Source: Chloroflexota bacterium
Lineage (GTDB): Bacteria > Chloroflexota > UBA11872
NCBI GenBank assembly: GCA_011523785.1
Contig: WTFW01000164.1
Location: forward strand, 1 to 52,096
Direction: 5' to 3'
Length of the DNA stretch: 52,096 nucleotides
The translations under genes were made by a program, and so were the position numbers. Shown here one piece after another: positions 42,589 to 50,528 of this stretch. The stretch's first letter is position 1. Every line of letters starts with the position of its first letter. The notes beneath the pieces are model-generated. The model was not told the origin of the DNA. It worked only from the letters and a program-made list of their open reading frames with translations, and did no database searches.

Positions 42589-42623
42589 TCGGCTAATTCA
42601 AAGTATGATTTTGAATTAGCCGA
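42589..42623. promoter_or_regulatory. Perfect 14-bp inverted repeat upstream of the DUF4143 ATPase gene
   Basis: TCGGCTAATTCAAA / TTTGAATTAGCCGA with a 7-base spacer GTATGAT. The AT-rich arms stand out from the GC-rich surroundings. It sits 23-57 bases upstream of the ATPase start, where an autoregulatory operator would lie; it could equally be a hairpin in the 5' leader. Confidence 0.6.
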
Positions 42624-42681
42624 CACTTTCCGGCCTGCAGCAACTGCCAGGCAACCGTCCGGGCTGGATGCGGTAGGCGAG

Positions 42682-44328
42682 TCAGCTCCTCCGATCGGCG
42701 TCCGCTATTGCGAACTGGAACGAATAAAGCTCGGCGTTGCGAAGGCTGAAGCGCAGGCGGCGGTATGGGGCGCCCGGACGGCGAGGGTCGGGCTCGCCGC
42801 CGTCGCCGTGCGGGATCGCGGGACTGCCGGCCCATGTGACGGTGTGGTCCAGTGCATCGCCGGTGAAGACGTCGCAGTCGGCTTCGGTGGCGCCGGGCAG
42901 CGGGCGGTCCTGGGCGTCGGTGACTTCGACGCGGACGTAGCCGCCGGGGCGGCAGCGGGCGTTGATGCGCAGGCGGTCGCCGGGGGCGACCATTGGCTCG
43001 GTGACGATCAGGCCCTCCCGCTCGCGGCCGGCATCCAGCGACACGAAGCCGTCGGGCCGCATCCGGGCCAGTCCAAGGGCATAGCCCACGTGGCGCATGT
43101 CGTCGACCTCGGGCACGTGGTCCCAGGCGGTGGATCCGGCGTACTTCTCGGGCGGGCCGGCAAACCACCAGTCGTGATGGTTACGCGAGCCGCCGTAGTA
43201 GACGCGCAACTCACCATTTTCCGTAACGGGCGCGCTCGAAACGTTGACCATGAATTGGTCCCAGGCGCCGGCGGGACCGGGCTCCAACCAGGGACGACCC
43301 GGCCACACACGTCGCCAACTGCGCCCGTCGCGGCTATGGGTCAACTCCACGTGCATGGTGTTGCTGACCATGTTGAACACGCCCATGAAACCGAGCCATT
43401 GGGCGCCGACCCGGTACATCGACATGCCGTAGAACGACGTGTCGAGATTGTCGATGTCGGGGTCCGGGGCCAGCACGAGCCGGGGCCGGGTCCAGTGGTG
43501 AAAGTCGGCGCTTTCCATCATGAAGACGCGGCGGCGGTTGCGGCCGCCGGGCTGGTCCGTGGCTACGTCAAAGGTGGGCGTGCCGCCGGTTGGTCCCAGG
43601 GGCGGAAGGCGGAGCGGGTCGGGCGCACCGACCATGAAGGGATGGCGGGTGATGGCGAGATAGGCGCGGGACTCGGGATCGACGGCGACGATGGCCGTGT
43701 CGTCCAGGCGCGCACGCTCGGCACCGACTACCGGGGGCTCCTCCAGCGGCGTCCAGTGAATGCCATCGGGCGAGACGCCGTGGCGAACGACGCCTCCGCC
43801 GACTTCCTCTTCGGTGGGCGGCACATGAAAATAAAGGGCCTTGAATCGACGTGCCTCGTCGGTTTCCCACGGGTCTCGGAGCAGCCCCATGGAGTGCGGC
43901 GAGCCGTCGACTTCGGAGCCCATGACGACGTTGGTGTCCCCGCCATCGTGCGCAAACACGCCCATGGGCGGCTTTGTGAATGTCACGCCGTCGTCGGACC
44001 GGGCGTAGAGGTAGCGCATGCGGGCGTTGGCCCACGCGTGAATGGTGCCGCCTTCGCCGCGGGCCAGCTTGTCGCGATCCAGCCACCAGTCCTCGTACAT
44101 GCAATGGGTGCGCCCGGAATCCGCGTCGTGCCAGGTCTGCCAGCCGTTGAAGGAGAAGTAGGTGATGTTCTCCCAGGGCCGGTCGGCCTGGATGACGGGG
44201 TTGGCCGGCGATTTGCTGGGCCTGTGCACCGTCCGCGTGACGTTGGCGACGGCGCTCACCACGCCGTTGTCGAAGAAGTATTGCGGCGCATCGCCGATGA
44301 CGAGTTCCGTCGGGTCCAGGCGGGGCAT
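42682..44328 (-). CDS. Beta-propeller glycosidase-like protein (GH32/GH43-type fold)
   Basis: A 548-residue protein from ATG 44328; ATG 44373 would add 15 residues. Repeated propeller-blade motifs include YARSDDGVTFTKP, HGVSPDGIHWTPLEEP, ESADFHHWTRP and THSRDGRSWRRV, as in the five-bladed propellers of GH32/43/68 and related families. A C-terminal beta-sandwich domain (about 440-548) follows, with YVRVEVTDAQDRPLPGA. There is no signal peptide. Acidic active-site residues cannot be assigned with certainty. It is divergent from the pdxA-like gene, about 200 bases apart. Confidence 0.7.
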   Translation of the reverse strand: MPRLDPTELVIGDAPQYFFDNGVVSAVANVTRTVHRPSKSPANPVIQADRPWENITYFSFNGWQTWHDADSGRTHCMYEDWWLDRDKLARGEGGTIHAWANARMRYLYARSDDGVTFTKPPMGVFAHDGGDTNVVMGSEVDGSPHSMGLLRDPWETDEARRFKALYFHVPPTEEEVGGGVVRHGVSPDGIHWTPLEEPPVVGAERARLDDTAIVAVDPESRAYLAITRHPFMVGAPDPLRLPPLGPTGGTPTFDVATDQPGGRNRRRVFMMESADFHHWTRPRLVLAPDPDIDNLDTSFYGMSMYRVGAQWLGFMGVFNMVSNTMHVELTHSRDGRSWRRVWPGRPWLEPGPAGAWDQFMVNVSSAPVTENGELRVYYGGSRNHHDWWFAGPPEKYAGSTAWDHVPEVDDMRHVGYALGLARMRPDGFVSLDAGREREGLIVTEPMVAPGDRLRINARCRPGGYVRVEVTDAQDRPLPGATEADCDVFTGDALDHTVTWAGSPAIPHGDGGEPDPRRPGAPYRRLRFSLRNAELYSFQFAIADADRRS

Positions 44329-44526
44329 GGGCTGGATCTCAGTTATGAGGGGCGAACCGGCAGGCGCCACCATAGCGGGCGGGAGCGGGTTCGGGAGTGG
44401 CGGTGCCGTGAGCCGGGAAAACGAGATGCGCCAGAGACGGATAGGCTGATCGAACTTTGTCAGGACACCGAACGGCGTGGTGATTCCGGTGACATCGCAT
44501 CCGCCTGCAAGGCAAGGGGAACCTGC

Positions 44527-45543
44527 GTGACCGCTGACGGCCTGCCGCTCATCGGCCTCATGCTCGGCGACGCCTGTGGCATCGGGCCTGAAGTCGCCGT
44601 CAAGGCCATGGCCTCCGGCGCTGTCGACGATAGTGCTCGCGTTGTGATTGTTGGTGACGTGCGCGTCCTTGAGCAGGGCATGCGGGACGCCGGACTGAGA
44701 TTCGACTACGACGTCTACGAGACGCTTGATGAGGTGACCTGGCCTCGCCGCAGTGTGCCTGTCGTCGACCTCGGCAACGTCAATCCAGGTCAGGTCGAGC
44801 GAGGCAAAGTTACGCCCGAGTCCGGCCGAGCCTGTGGCGAGACGCTGAAGCACATGATCGATCTCGCATTGGCGGGAGCCCTCGACATCATCTGCTATGC
44901 CTCGCTGAACAAAGCCGCCCTGCACCGAGGCGGCTGGCAGTTTCCGGACGAGGCCCACATGTTCGCCGACTTCGCCGGGCATGACGGCCTCTTCGGAGAG
45001 ATGAATGTGATCCCTGAGTTCAGCACGTTCAGGGTTACTTCACACGTTGCGCTGCGCGACGCCGTTGACATGATCACGCCCGATCGTCTGACGGCCGTGG
45101 TGCGGCTGGCGGATCGGACGCTGCGAAGTATGGGGAAGTGTCCCGCTCGTCTCGGCGTGGCCGCGCTGAATCCTCACGCGGGCGAACAGGGGCTATTCGG
45201 CGACGAGGAGATTCGCATCATTCGTCCCGCCGTCGAGCGACTTCAGGCTGAGGGGATACAGGTGGTCGGCCCAATCCCGTCGGACTCGGTCTTCCTGCAA
45301 GCGAAGCAGGGCGAATTCGATGGGGTAGTGATGATGTATCACGACCAGGGGCAGATCGCGACCAAGCTCCTCGGCTTCGGTAAGGGTGTCACGGTCCACG
45401 TCGGTCTGCCCGTCACGCTTACGACGCCCGCGCACGGCACGGCTTTCGACATCATCGGACGGGGCGTCGCCGATCCCGGCGGGATGGCGTACGCCCTCCG
45501 ACTTGGGGCCCGGCTCGCAGGTCGAGACACGCCGCGCGCTTGA
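44527..45543 (+). CDS. PdxA-family NAD-dependent dehydrogenase, divergent
   Basis: A 338-residue PdxA-like protein from GTG 44527, with AAGGGGA 7 bases upstream; the open frame back to 42808 is antisense to the glycosidase-like gene. The metal His residues are His173 (TSHVALRD), His217 (LNPHAGE) and His272 (MYHDQGQIATK). Two signature sites differ from biosynthetic PdxA: GDACGIGPEV instead of GDPAGIGPE, and LNKAALHRGGWQFPDEAHMF where PdxA has the GHTE motif. It is therefore likely a catabolic paralogue (as in threonate-phosphate or dihydrodiol dehydrogenases) rather than the pyridoxal enzyme. Confidence 0.82.
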   Translation: MTADGLPLIGLMLGDACGIGPEVAVKAMASGAVDDSARVVIVGDVRVLEQGMRDAGLRFDYDVYETLDEVTWPRRSVPVVDLGNVNPGQVERGKVTPESGRACGETLKHMIDLALAGALDIICYASLNKAALHRGGWQFPDEAHMFADFAGHDGLFGEMNVIPEFSTFRVTSHVALRDAVDMITPDRLTAVVRLADRTLRSMGKCPARLGVAALNPHAGEQGLFGDEEIRIIRPAVERLQAEGIQVVGPIPSDSVFLQAKQGEFDGVVMMYHDQGQIATKLLGFGKGVTVHVGLPVTLTTPAHGTAFDIIGRGVADPGGMAYALRLGARLAGRDTPRA

Positions 45544-45852
45544 TCACCTGTGTGGACGCCATCCGGCGCGAAGCGAGCGGCGGCGCCGCCGTCGGGCTTG
45601 AGCTACGACACGATGTCGGGCGGTACGCATGACCAGGTCCAGATTTGGCCCGTCTCTGGCCTCCGCCAGCAACGCGAACACCCGGTCCATTGCGGCCAGA
45701 TCGTTGGCATCGAGTGGATGCTCGGCCGCCCACATGCGAATGGAGTTGAGGACTGCGAGGCGCGGATGGATGACAAGCTCGCGGGCGGTTGCATGCGTGT
45801 CGGACTTCTGGTTCCGACTCCGAGGTACCGCAGGCTCCATGATTCTGATCAA
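45544..45852 (-). CDS. Hypothetical protein, 102 aa
   Basis: TTG start at 45852 with AAGGAG 8 bases upstream; an in-frame ATG at 45840 is too far from that SD. The product has a helical core (LAVLNSIRMWAAEHPLDAND, LAAMDRVFALLAEARDG) and an extremely basic tail (QARRRRRRSLRAGW). No family is recognised. Its stop is directly adjacent to that of the convergent pdxA-like gene. It diverges from the HTH gene across about 75 bases, so the two may be linked in regulation. Confidence 0.55.
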   Translation of the reverse strand: MIRIMEPAVPRSRNQKSDTHATARELVIHPRLAVLNSIRMWAAEHPLDANDLAAMDRVFALLAEARDGPNLDLVMRTARHRVVAQARRRRRRSLRAGWRPHR

Positions 45853-45878
45853 GGGCGTGACTCCTTACTGAAAGAAGA

Positions 45879-45915
45879 TTGACTGAACCTCCGCCCTTTG
45901 GGCCATATTCTCATT
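45879..45915 (+). promoter_or_regulatory. Possible promoter for the HTH gene
   Basis: TTGACT at 45879-45884 as -35, with CATATT/TATTCT at about 45904-45912 as -10 (spacing 19-21, longer than ideal). The -10 region is AT-rich against a GC-rich background and lies about 20 bases before ATG 45927. Confidence 0.3.
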
Positions 45916-45926
45916 CGTGGGATGCT

Positions 45927-46484
45927 ATGTCAATATTGAAAGGTCACGTCACATATGACACACTCCAATGTGCGATTGCAGCCTGTGATCCGACGATGAC
46001 CGGGCGAAATCCTGACGGACGCGATGAGTTTGCACGCCGGCTGCGCGTGTACATGGGCTACGCGGACCGGACGCTGGAGGAAGTGGCCCAGAGCCTGCAG
46101 TCGCTCGGAGTCAGTGTCAGCGCAAGCACGATCAACCGCTGGACGCGCGGACTTTCGGTACCCGACATTATGGCGGCGCAAGCGCTGGGCCAGCTAGCGG
46201 AGGACGCGGGACTGGCAGGTCCTGGCGAAGGCGTAACGTGGCTACTCGGCAAGCGACCGGCTGGTCCCCTTTCGTATGCAACCGAGGCATCGCCAGACCT
46301 TGACCGCGCGGTCGGAAGCTGGCAGTTCCACTCGGCCAGCCCGGCGCTGTCGCGGGCGCTCGCCGAACGGGGCGTTCCCGCTGCCTATCGACGGCCGCTG
46401 GCCGACCTGCTGGCACAACTGCTGGCCGAGGTCGAAGCCGATGGCGTTGAGCAGCCGTTAGCCGATGGCGACGCCACTAGCTAG
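45927..46484 (+). CDS. Helix-turn-helix DNA-binding protein (XRE-like)
   Basis: A 185-residue protein. Residues about 33-88 form a lambda-repressor-like HTH: FARRLRVYMGYADRTLEEVA, then SASTINRWTRGLSVPD with the recognition helix around STINRW. The C-terminal half is helical with no recognised domain. ATG 45927 is chosen because the promoter-like elements lie upstream; a TTG at 45879 would add 16 residues. Its place beside a small divergent gene suggests local autoregulation. Confidence 0.7.
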   Translation: MSILKGHVTYDTLQCAIAACDPTMTGRNPDGRDEFARRLRVYMGYADRTLEEVAQSLQSLGVSVSASTINRWTRGLSVPDIMAAQALGQLAEDAGLAGPGEGVTWLLGKRPAGPLSYATEASPDLDRAVGSWQFHSASPALSRALAERGVPAAYRRPLADLLAQLLAEVEADGVEQPLADGDATS

Positions 46485-46513
46485 AATGACAGAAGCTACC
46501 GCGTGGTGGCCTG

Positions 46514-46588
46514 GCGGAAGTGGCTCAGTGGTAGAGCATCTCCTTGCCAAGGAGAGGGTCACGGGTTCGAATCCCGTCTTCCGCTCCA
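46514..46588 (+). tRNA. tRNA-Gly (anticodon GCC), CCA encoded
   Basis: Acceptor GCGGAAG/CTTCCGC, D arm GCTC...GAGC, anticodon stem TCTCC/GGAGA around loop TTGCCAA (anticodon GCC), T arm ACGGG-TTCGAAT-CCCGT. Discriminator T at 46585 and an encoded CCA at 46586-46588. Confidence 0.97.
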
Positions 46589-46675
46589 CGCAGACACCGA
46601 GCGAAGTGCCGCTTCTGGCTGTGTCGCTAGCGCGCCGGGTGCGGAGACTTCGGGTCCAGCCGGGCCTGGCCGACG

Positions 46676-47566
46676 CTAGTTCCGTCCGGGGAATGTCAAC
46701 TCAGCAACGCCGGACTTGTCCAGTTCCCCCTTGCCGACCTCGATCATCCGGTCGTACTGCGCCTTGGTGGCCCTAGCCAGTGGCAGATTGAGCCCAGCGT
46801 CTTCGGCCAGCGAGAGGGCAATGCCCGAGTCCTTGGAGGCATGGGCTGAGGAGAAGTAGCACTCGTGGTCGCGGATGACCATGTCTTCGCCGTCGGTTTC
46901 AAGCACCCGCGAGTTCGCGCCGGTCTGCGAGAACACCGTCTGCAGCATCTCCAGGTCCAGGCCCAACGCGGCGCCAAGTCCAAGGCCCTCGGCCAGACCG
47001 GCGGTGTTGATGTTCATCACCATGTTGACTAGGGCCTTCACCTGGGCGGCAGTGCCTGCGGGCCCGATGTACATGCGAGAGATGCTGAGGCTCTCGAGGA
47101 TTGGTTCCACGGCCTGGTAGACATCCTCGCGGCCGCCGCACATCAGGTACAGGGTGCCGTCGCGGGCCTGGGTAATGCTGCTGGCCATACAACCTTCCAG
47201 GCTGTTCGCGCCGGCGGCTTCGGCCAGCCCTTCCACGTCGACATGAACCTGGGGCGTAATGGTGGCGCAGTTGATGAAGGTCGTTCCGGCCGCGTCGTTC
47301 AGCAGGCTGTCGCCGCTCTCGCTGAACACGTCTCGCATCGAGGAGTCATCGGTGACGACCGTGATCACGACGTCGGACGCCGCGGTGACCGCCGCCAGCG
47401 AATCCGGAGCTTGGCAGTCCAGTTCACTCGCCAGCGATTCAGCAATGTCACGCTGCGCGTCGTACACGGCGGAGACCGTATAGCCCTCGTCGTTCAGGTG
47501 ACGAGCCATGTTGGCGCCCATGCGTCCGACGCCGACGAACCCGATCCGTTGTGTCGTAGCCGCCAT
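46676..47566 (-). CDS. Beta-hydroxyacid dehydrogenase (3-hydroxyisobutyrate dehydrogenase family)
   Basis: A 296-residue NAD(P)-dependent enzyme: Rossmann motif IGFVGVGRMGANMARHL (8-24), catalytic Lys177 and Asn181 in VKALVNMVMN. The substrate motif normally reading DAPVSGG is here EGCMASSITQARDG, and the D-x-S/T loop reads INCATITP, so substrate preference is probably unusual. ATG 47566 has AAGGAGG 8 bases upstream. It follows the DUF5069-like gene on the same strand, separated by 82 bases that contain a strong hairpin. Confidence 0.88.
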   Translation of the reverse strand: MAATTQRIGFVGVGRMGANMARHLNDEGYTVSAVYDAQRDIAESLASELDCQAPDSLAAVTAASDVVITVVTDDSSMRDVFSESGDSLLNDAAGTTFINCATITPQVHVDVEGLAEAAGANSLEGCMASSITQARDGTLYLMCGGREDVYQAVEPILESLSISRMYIGPAGTAAQVKALVNMVMNINTAGLAEGLGLGAALGLDLEMLQTVFSQTGANSRVLETDGEDMVIRDHECYFSSAHASKDSGIALSLAEDAGLNLPLARATKAQYDRMIEVGKGELDKSGVAELTFPGRN

Positions 47567-47587
47567 CAGTCATTCCTCCTTAAGCGG

Positions 47588-47628
47588 TGCGGGGCGCGGA
47601 GGGCCTCATATGGCCGTCCGCACCCCGT
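47588..47628 (-). other. Long imperfect hairpin in the leader of the dehydrogenase gene
   Basis: On the plus strand GCGGGGCGCGGAGGGCC (47589-47605), loop TCATAT, GGCCGTCCGCACCCCGT (47612-47628): a stem of about 16 bp with a few mismatches. It ends just before the SD of the dehydrogenase gene and just after the DUF5069-like gene, so it could act as terminator, attenuator or mRNA-processing site. There is no T-tract. Confidence 0.5.
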
Positions 47629-47648
47629 AAGTCCGTCGTGTCCTGGCG

Positions 47649-48089
47649 TTAGCCGGTCACTTCCCCGTGAATCTCGTTCCAGTCCTCAAGCGCGTTGAGC
47701 GTCACGGCGTCCGTGATGGCGCCATCCGCGTTCGTGCCGGCGGCCGACGAGATGGCGGAGACGATGTCGTCACCATGGTTGTAGCCGGCAATGGCCGCGT
47801 TGGACGCGTCGATCACGGACTGATCGATGCTGCCGCCGTTCTGGTCGAGCACCCACTGCTCGAACTGCGGGTAGGTCGGCTTTTCGTTTGTCAGGTACGC
47901 GACGGCCGCGTCGCGGTCGACGCCGAGGCCGTCCAGCACCATCTGGTCGAAACCTGCGCCACACGCGTCGTATTCGTCATTCAGCGCGCCAGCGGCCGAA
48001 AGGGTCACCTTGAGCCAGAGCCTGGGCAGGTGCTTGGCCCCCAGCGGACCGGCTTCACTGGAACCAATGAGCGGGATCATCTTGGCCAT
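47649..48089 (-). CDS. DUF5069-like protein
   Basis: A 146-residue soluble protein. KHLPRLWLKVTLSAAGAL, then a Tyr-rich segment and FDQMVLDGLGVDRDAAVAYL, fit the DUF5069 pattern (LPR...K...AG...L..GLD). ATG 48089 with GGAAGGA upstream. No catalytic motif is visible. It is paired with the beta-hydroxyacid dehydrogenase gene, which suggests a shared pathway or shared regulation. Confidence 0.7.
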   Translation of the reverse strand: MAKMIPLIGSSEAGPLGAKHLPRLWLKVTLSAAGALNDEYDACGAGFDQMVLDGLGVDRDAAVAYLTNEKPTYPQFEQWVLDQNGGSIDQSVIDASNAAIAGYNHGDDIVSAISSAAGTNADGAITDAVTLNALEDWNEIHGEVTG

Positions 48090-48184
48090 CTTCTTTTCCT
48101 TCCGACACGTAACAATCCTGGAGCCCGTTCATGCTAGCAAAGCGCTGTTTCGGGGACTAACGGACTGGCCCGCTAGACTTGGGT

Positions 48185-48442
48185 ATGCCCCAGTCGATAT
48201 CGCCTTCAGTTCCGTCTGGCCGCCGACCCTGGCGGCCGCTGTGGGGCCGCCGGATTGATCCGCTGCTGGAAGAAGTGCTGGCGGCCAGCGCCGCCATGAC
48301 GACGCTGGCCGTCGTAGTCGCGGTTCTGTACTGGCTGATCACCGGGCTCTCGCCTTGGCCGGGGCTCGTGCTGGGCGAGTTGGCGGGTTTCGGGTTCGGT
48401 ATCGCGCTGCTGTCGCTTTCCTCGCCTCGCCGCAGACGCTAG
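48185..48442 (+). CDS. Small two-helix membrane protein
   Basis: An 85-residue ORF from ATG 48185, with a Pro/Arg-rich N-terminus, two hydrophobic helices (TTLAVVVAVLYWLITG and LVLGELAGFGFGIALLSL) and a basic end. It resembles AtpI/AtpZ-like small membrane proteins in shape only. There is no SD, so it is a tentative gene call, supported by the membrane pattern and the lack of a competing gene. Confidence 0.45.
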   Translation: MPQSISPSVPSGRRPWRPLWGRRIDPLLEEVLAASAAMTTLAVVVAVLYWLITGLSPWPGLVLGELAGFGFGIALLSLSSPRRRR

Positions 48443-48523
48443 CGAATAGAGCTCGCGCATAGTCCGCAGCGGCACTGACCAAGGCCGACAGCGACTGGCG
48501 CCGGCGGCCGGGGCTCGCTGGAT

Positions 48524-49825
48524 CTATTCGTAGCGCAGCGCTTCAATTGGCGCCAGACGGGAGGCGCGGGCCGCGGGGTAGATGCCGAACACCAAGCCGA
48601 TCACCACGGACACGACGAGGGCCAAGATGATCGGCTCCAGGGTCAACGTGGTGGTAAATCCGCCGGCGAAAGGGTTGCCGCGCGGACCGCCGGCCTGCGG
48701 CGCCTGCTCGGCGGCGGCGGCCAACTCGTTGATTCCAAGCGATACCGCAACGCCGATCAGGACGCCGGCTATTCCGCCGCCGATGCTGACGGCCACGGCC
48801 TCAATCATGAATTGCGACATGATGTCGCGTCGCTTGGCGCCGATGGCCTTGCGGATCCCAATCTCGCGGGTCCGTTCGGTCACCGAGACCAGCATGATAT
48901 TCATGATGCCGATGCCTCCAACCAGCAGCGAGATGCCGGCCACGGCGCCCAGGAACAGCGTTATGGTGTCGGTGACCTCCGAGATCGTCTCGATCTGATC
49001 GGCCTGGCTGCCGACCGAAAAGTCCTGCTCTTCCGAGTCATGGCGGCTCAGCAGCAGGTTCTCGATTGCTTGCTTGACGCCCGCCACGGTGGCGTCGCTC
49101 TCATCGACCAGCTGCACCACGATTGAGGACACCACGTCGTCGCCAGCTGAAGTCTTGGAGGGGTTCAGGCGACTCGTCAGCGTGGGTAGGGGCACAAAGG
49201 CGGAGTCGTCGTTACTTTGAAACGAACTGCCGCCATCCGAGGCCAGGACACCGACGATTGTGAACGGCTGGGTATTGAGCCGTACCGTCTCGCCTACGGC
49301 GTTGCCGTTGGGGAAGAGGTCGGTGGCCAGGGTGTCTCCGATGACAACCACGCGCGACGCCCGTTCGACGTCGTCGGCCGAAAAGAAGGAGCCTGTGCCG
49401 ATCTCGGCATTGCGCACAGCCGGATAGACCTCGTTGACGCCCTGCACGGACGCCTCCACGGCGCCATCGGCCGATACGAACGACCCGTTGAATGAGCGTG
49501 ACGCATAGATCGCCGTGATCCCGGGGATACTGGCTTCAGCGATTGCGTCGGCATCTTGAGCGGTCAGCGTTCGAACCCCGCCGCCGCCGCCGCGAGTACG
49601 GAATCCTCCGAACCGGTTACTGCTGGCGCCGGGGCTGACGGACAACAGGTTCGTTCCGGCCTGTCGGATCCTCTCTTCAATTGACGTCTGTACGCCGGCG
49701 CCGATCGACATGAGGGTGATTACGGCGGCCACGCCGATGACCATGCCCAACAGGGTGAGGGCCGTGCGCAGCTTGTTGGCCGCCAACGCGCGGAAAGCAA
49801 CTCGCAAACCATCGGCCGCGGTCAT
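48524..49825 (-). CDS. MacB-type ABC transporter permease
   Basis: A 433-residue permease with N-terminal helix ([21 protein letters not shown]), a large extracytoplasmic MacB_PCD domain (about 45-280), then three helices of the FtsX domain ([30 protein letters not shown] is the conserved coupling region, here written in parts: [34 protein letters not shown]). A Gly-rich patch follows residue 75. ATPase and permease are separate genes, overlapping by ATGA, as in the Gram-positive/Chloroflexota style of MacAB systems. It probably powers export of peptides, lipids or drugs. Confidence 0.9.
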   Translation of the reverse strand: MTAADGLRVAFRALAANKLRTALTLLGMVIGVAAVITLMSIGAGVQTSIEERIRQAGTNLLSVSPGASSNRFGGFRTRGGGGGVRTLTAQDADAIAEASIPGITAIYASRSFNGSFVSADGAVEASVQGVNEVYPAVRNAEIGTGSFFSADDVERASRVVVIGDTLATDLFPNGNAVGETVRLNTQPFTIVGVLASDGGSSFQSNDDSAFVPLPTLTSRLNPSKTSAGDDVVSSIVVQLVDESDATVAGVKQAIENLLLSRHDSEEQDFSVGSQADQIETISEVTDTITLFLGAVAGISLLVGGIGIMNIMLVSVTERTREIGIRKAIGAKRRDIMSQFMIEAVAVSIGGGIAGVLIGVAVSLGINELAAAAEQAPQAGGPRGNPFAGGFTTTLTLEPIILALVVSVVIGLVFGIYPAARASRLAPIEALRYE

Positions 49826-50526
49826 GTCATCACCTCGTCCTTTTCAACCAGACCATCGCGAAAGCGGATGACGCGGCGTGCGCGCACGGCGACTTCCATC
49901 TCGTGCGTCACCAGAATGGTCGTGATGCCCTGCTCGGTGTTCAATTGCTCAATCGCATCCATGATTTCGTCCGCGGAGGCGGTGTCCAGGTTGCCGGTCG
50001 GTTCGTCGGCCAGAAGCAGTCGTGGACGGGTGACCAGGGCACGGGCGATGGCCACCCGCTGCTGCTGGCCGCCGGAGAGTTCAACAGGGGTGTGGTCGAC
50101 CCGGTCGGCTAGCCCGACAGTGGCCAGCGCCTCCAACGCCCGATCCCGGCGCTTGCGCGCGCCGGCGTACATGAGCGGTAGTTCCACCTGCTCACGCGCC
50201 GTCATGCGGGGGAGAAGATTGAATGACTGGAATACGAAGCCGATCTTGCGTAGGCGGATGTCAGCCAGCGCGTCCTCGCTGAGGCCTTCCACGTCCTCGC
50301 CGTCCAGCCGGTAGCTACCGTCTGTTGGACTATCCAGGCAGCCCAGCAGGTTCATGGCCGTGGACTTACCCGAGCCCGAAGGTCCCATGATGGCCACCAT
50401 CTCGCCGGGTTCAATGGTGAACGTGACGCCACGCAAAGCTTCCACTTTTACGTCACCCATCTGATACGTCTTGGTGATGCCGACGGCTTCGATCGTCGGC
50501 GGGGGACGGTCGGCGGTCATTGACAT
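49822..50526 (-). CDS. MacB/LolD-type ABC transporter ATP-binding protein
   Basis: A 234-residue ATPase with Walker [10 protein letters not shown] (48-56), Q-loop [10 protein letters not shown], signature [16 protein letters not shown] (149-164), Walker [13 protein letters not shown] (170-181) and H-loop ILVTHE. The DEPTGNLD form is characteristic of the MacB/LolD branch. It lies 2 bases after the adaptor gene and overlaps the permease gene by 4 bases. Confidence 0.93.
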   Translation of the reverse strand: MSMTADRPPPTIEAVGITKTYQMGDVKVEALRGVTFTIEPGEMVAIMGPSGSGKSTAMNLLGCLDSPTDGSYRLDGEDVEGLSEDALADIRLRKIGFVFQSFNLLPRMTAREQVELPLMYAGARKRRDRALEALATVGLADRVDHTPVELSGGQQQRVAIARALVTRPRLLLADEPTGNLDTASADEIMDAIEQLNTEQGITTILVTHEMEVAVRARRVIRFRDGLVEKDEVMT

Positions 50527-50528
50527 TG

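Noticed and set aside
42808-44526. Long plus-strand extension upstream of the PdxA-like gene
   Set aside because: It is the complement of the beta-propeller gene; Val/Gly/Asp-rich composition typical of high-GC antisense frames. GTG 44527 with a good SD is the real start.
45550-45882. 110-residue plus-strand ORF opposite the 102-aa gene
   Set aside because: No SD and poor protein character; the minus-strand gene has AAGGAG and a helical core.
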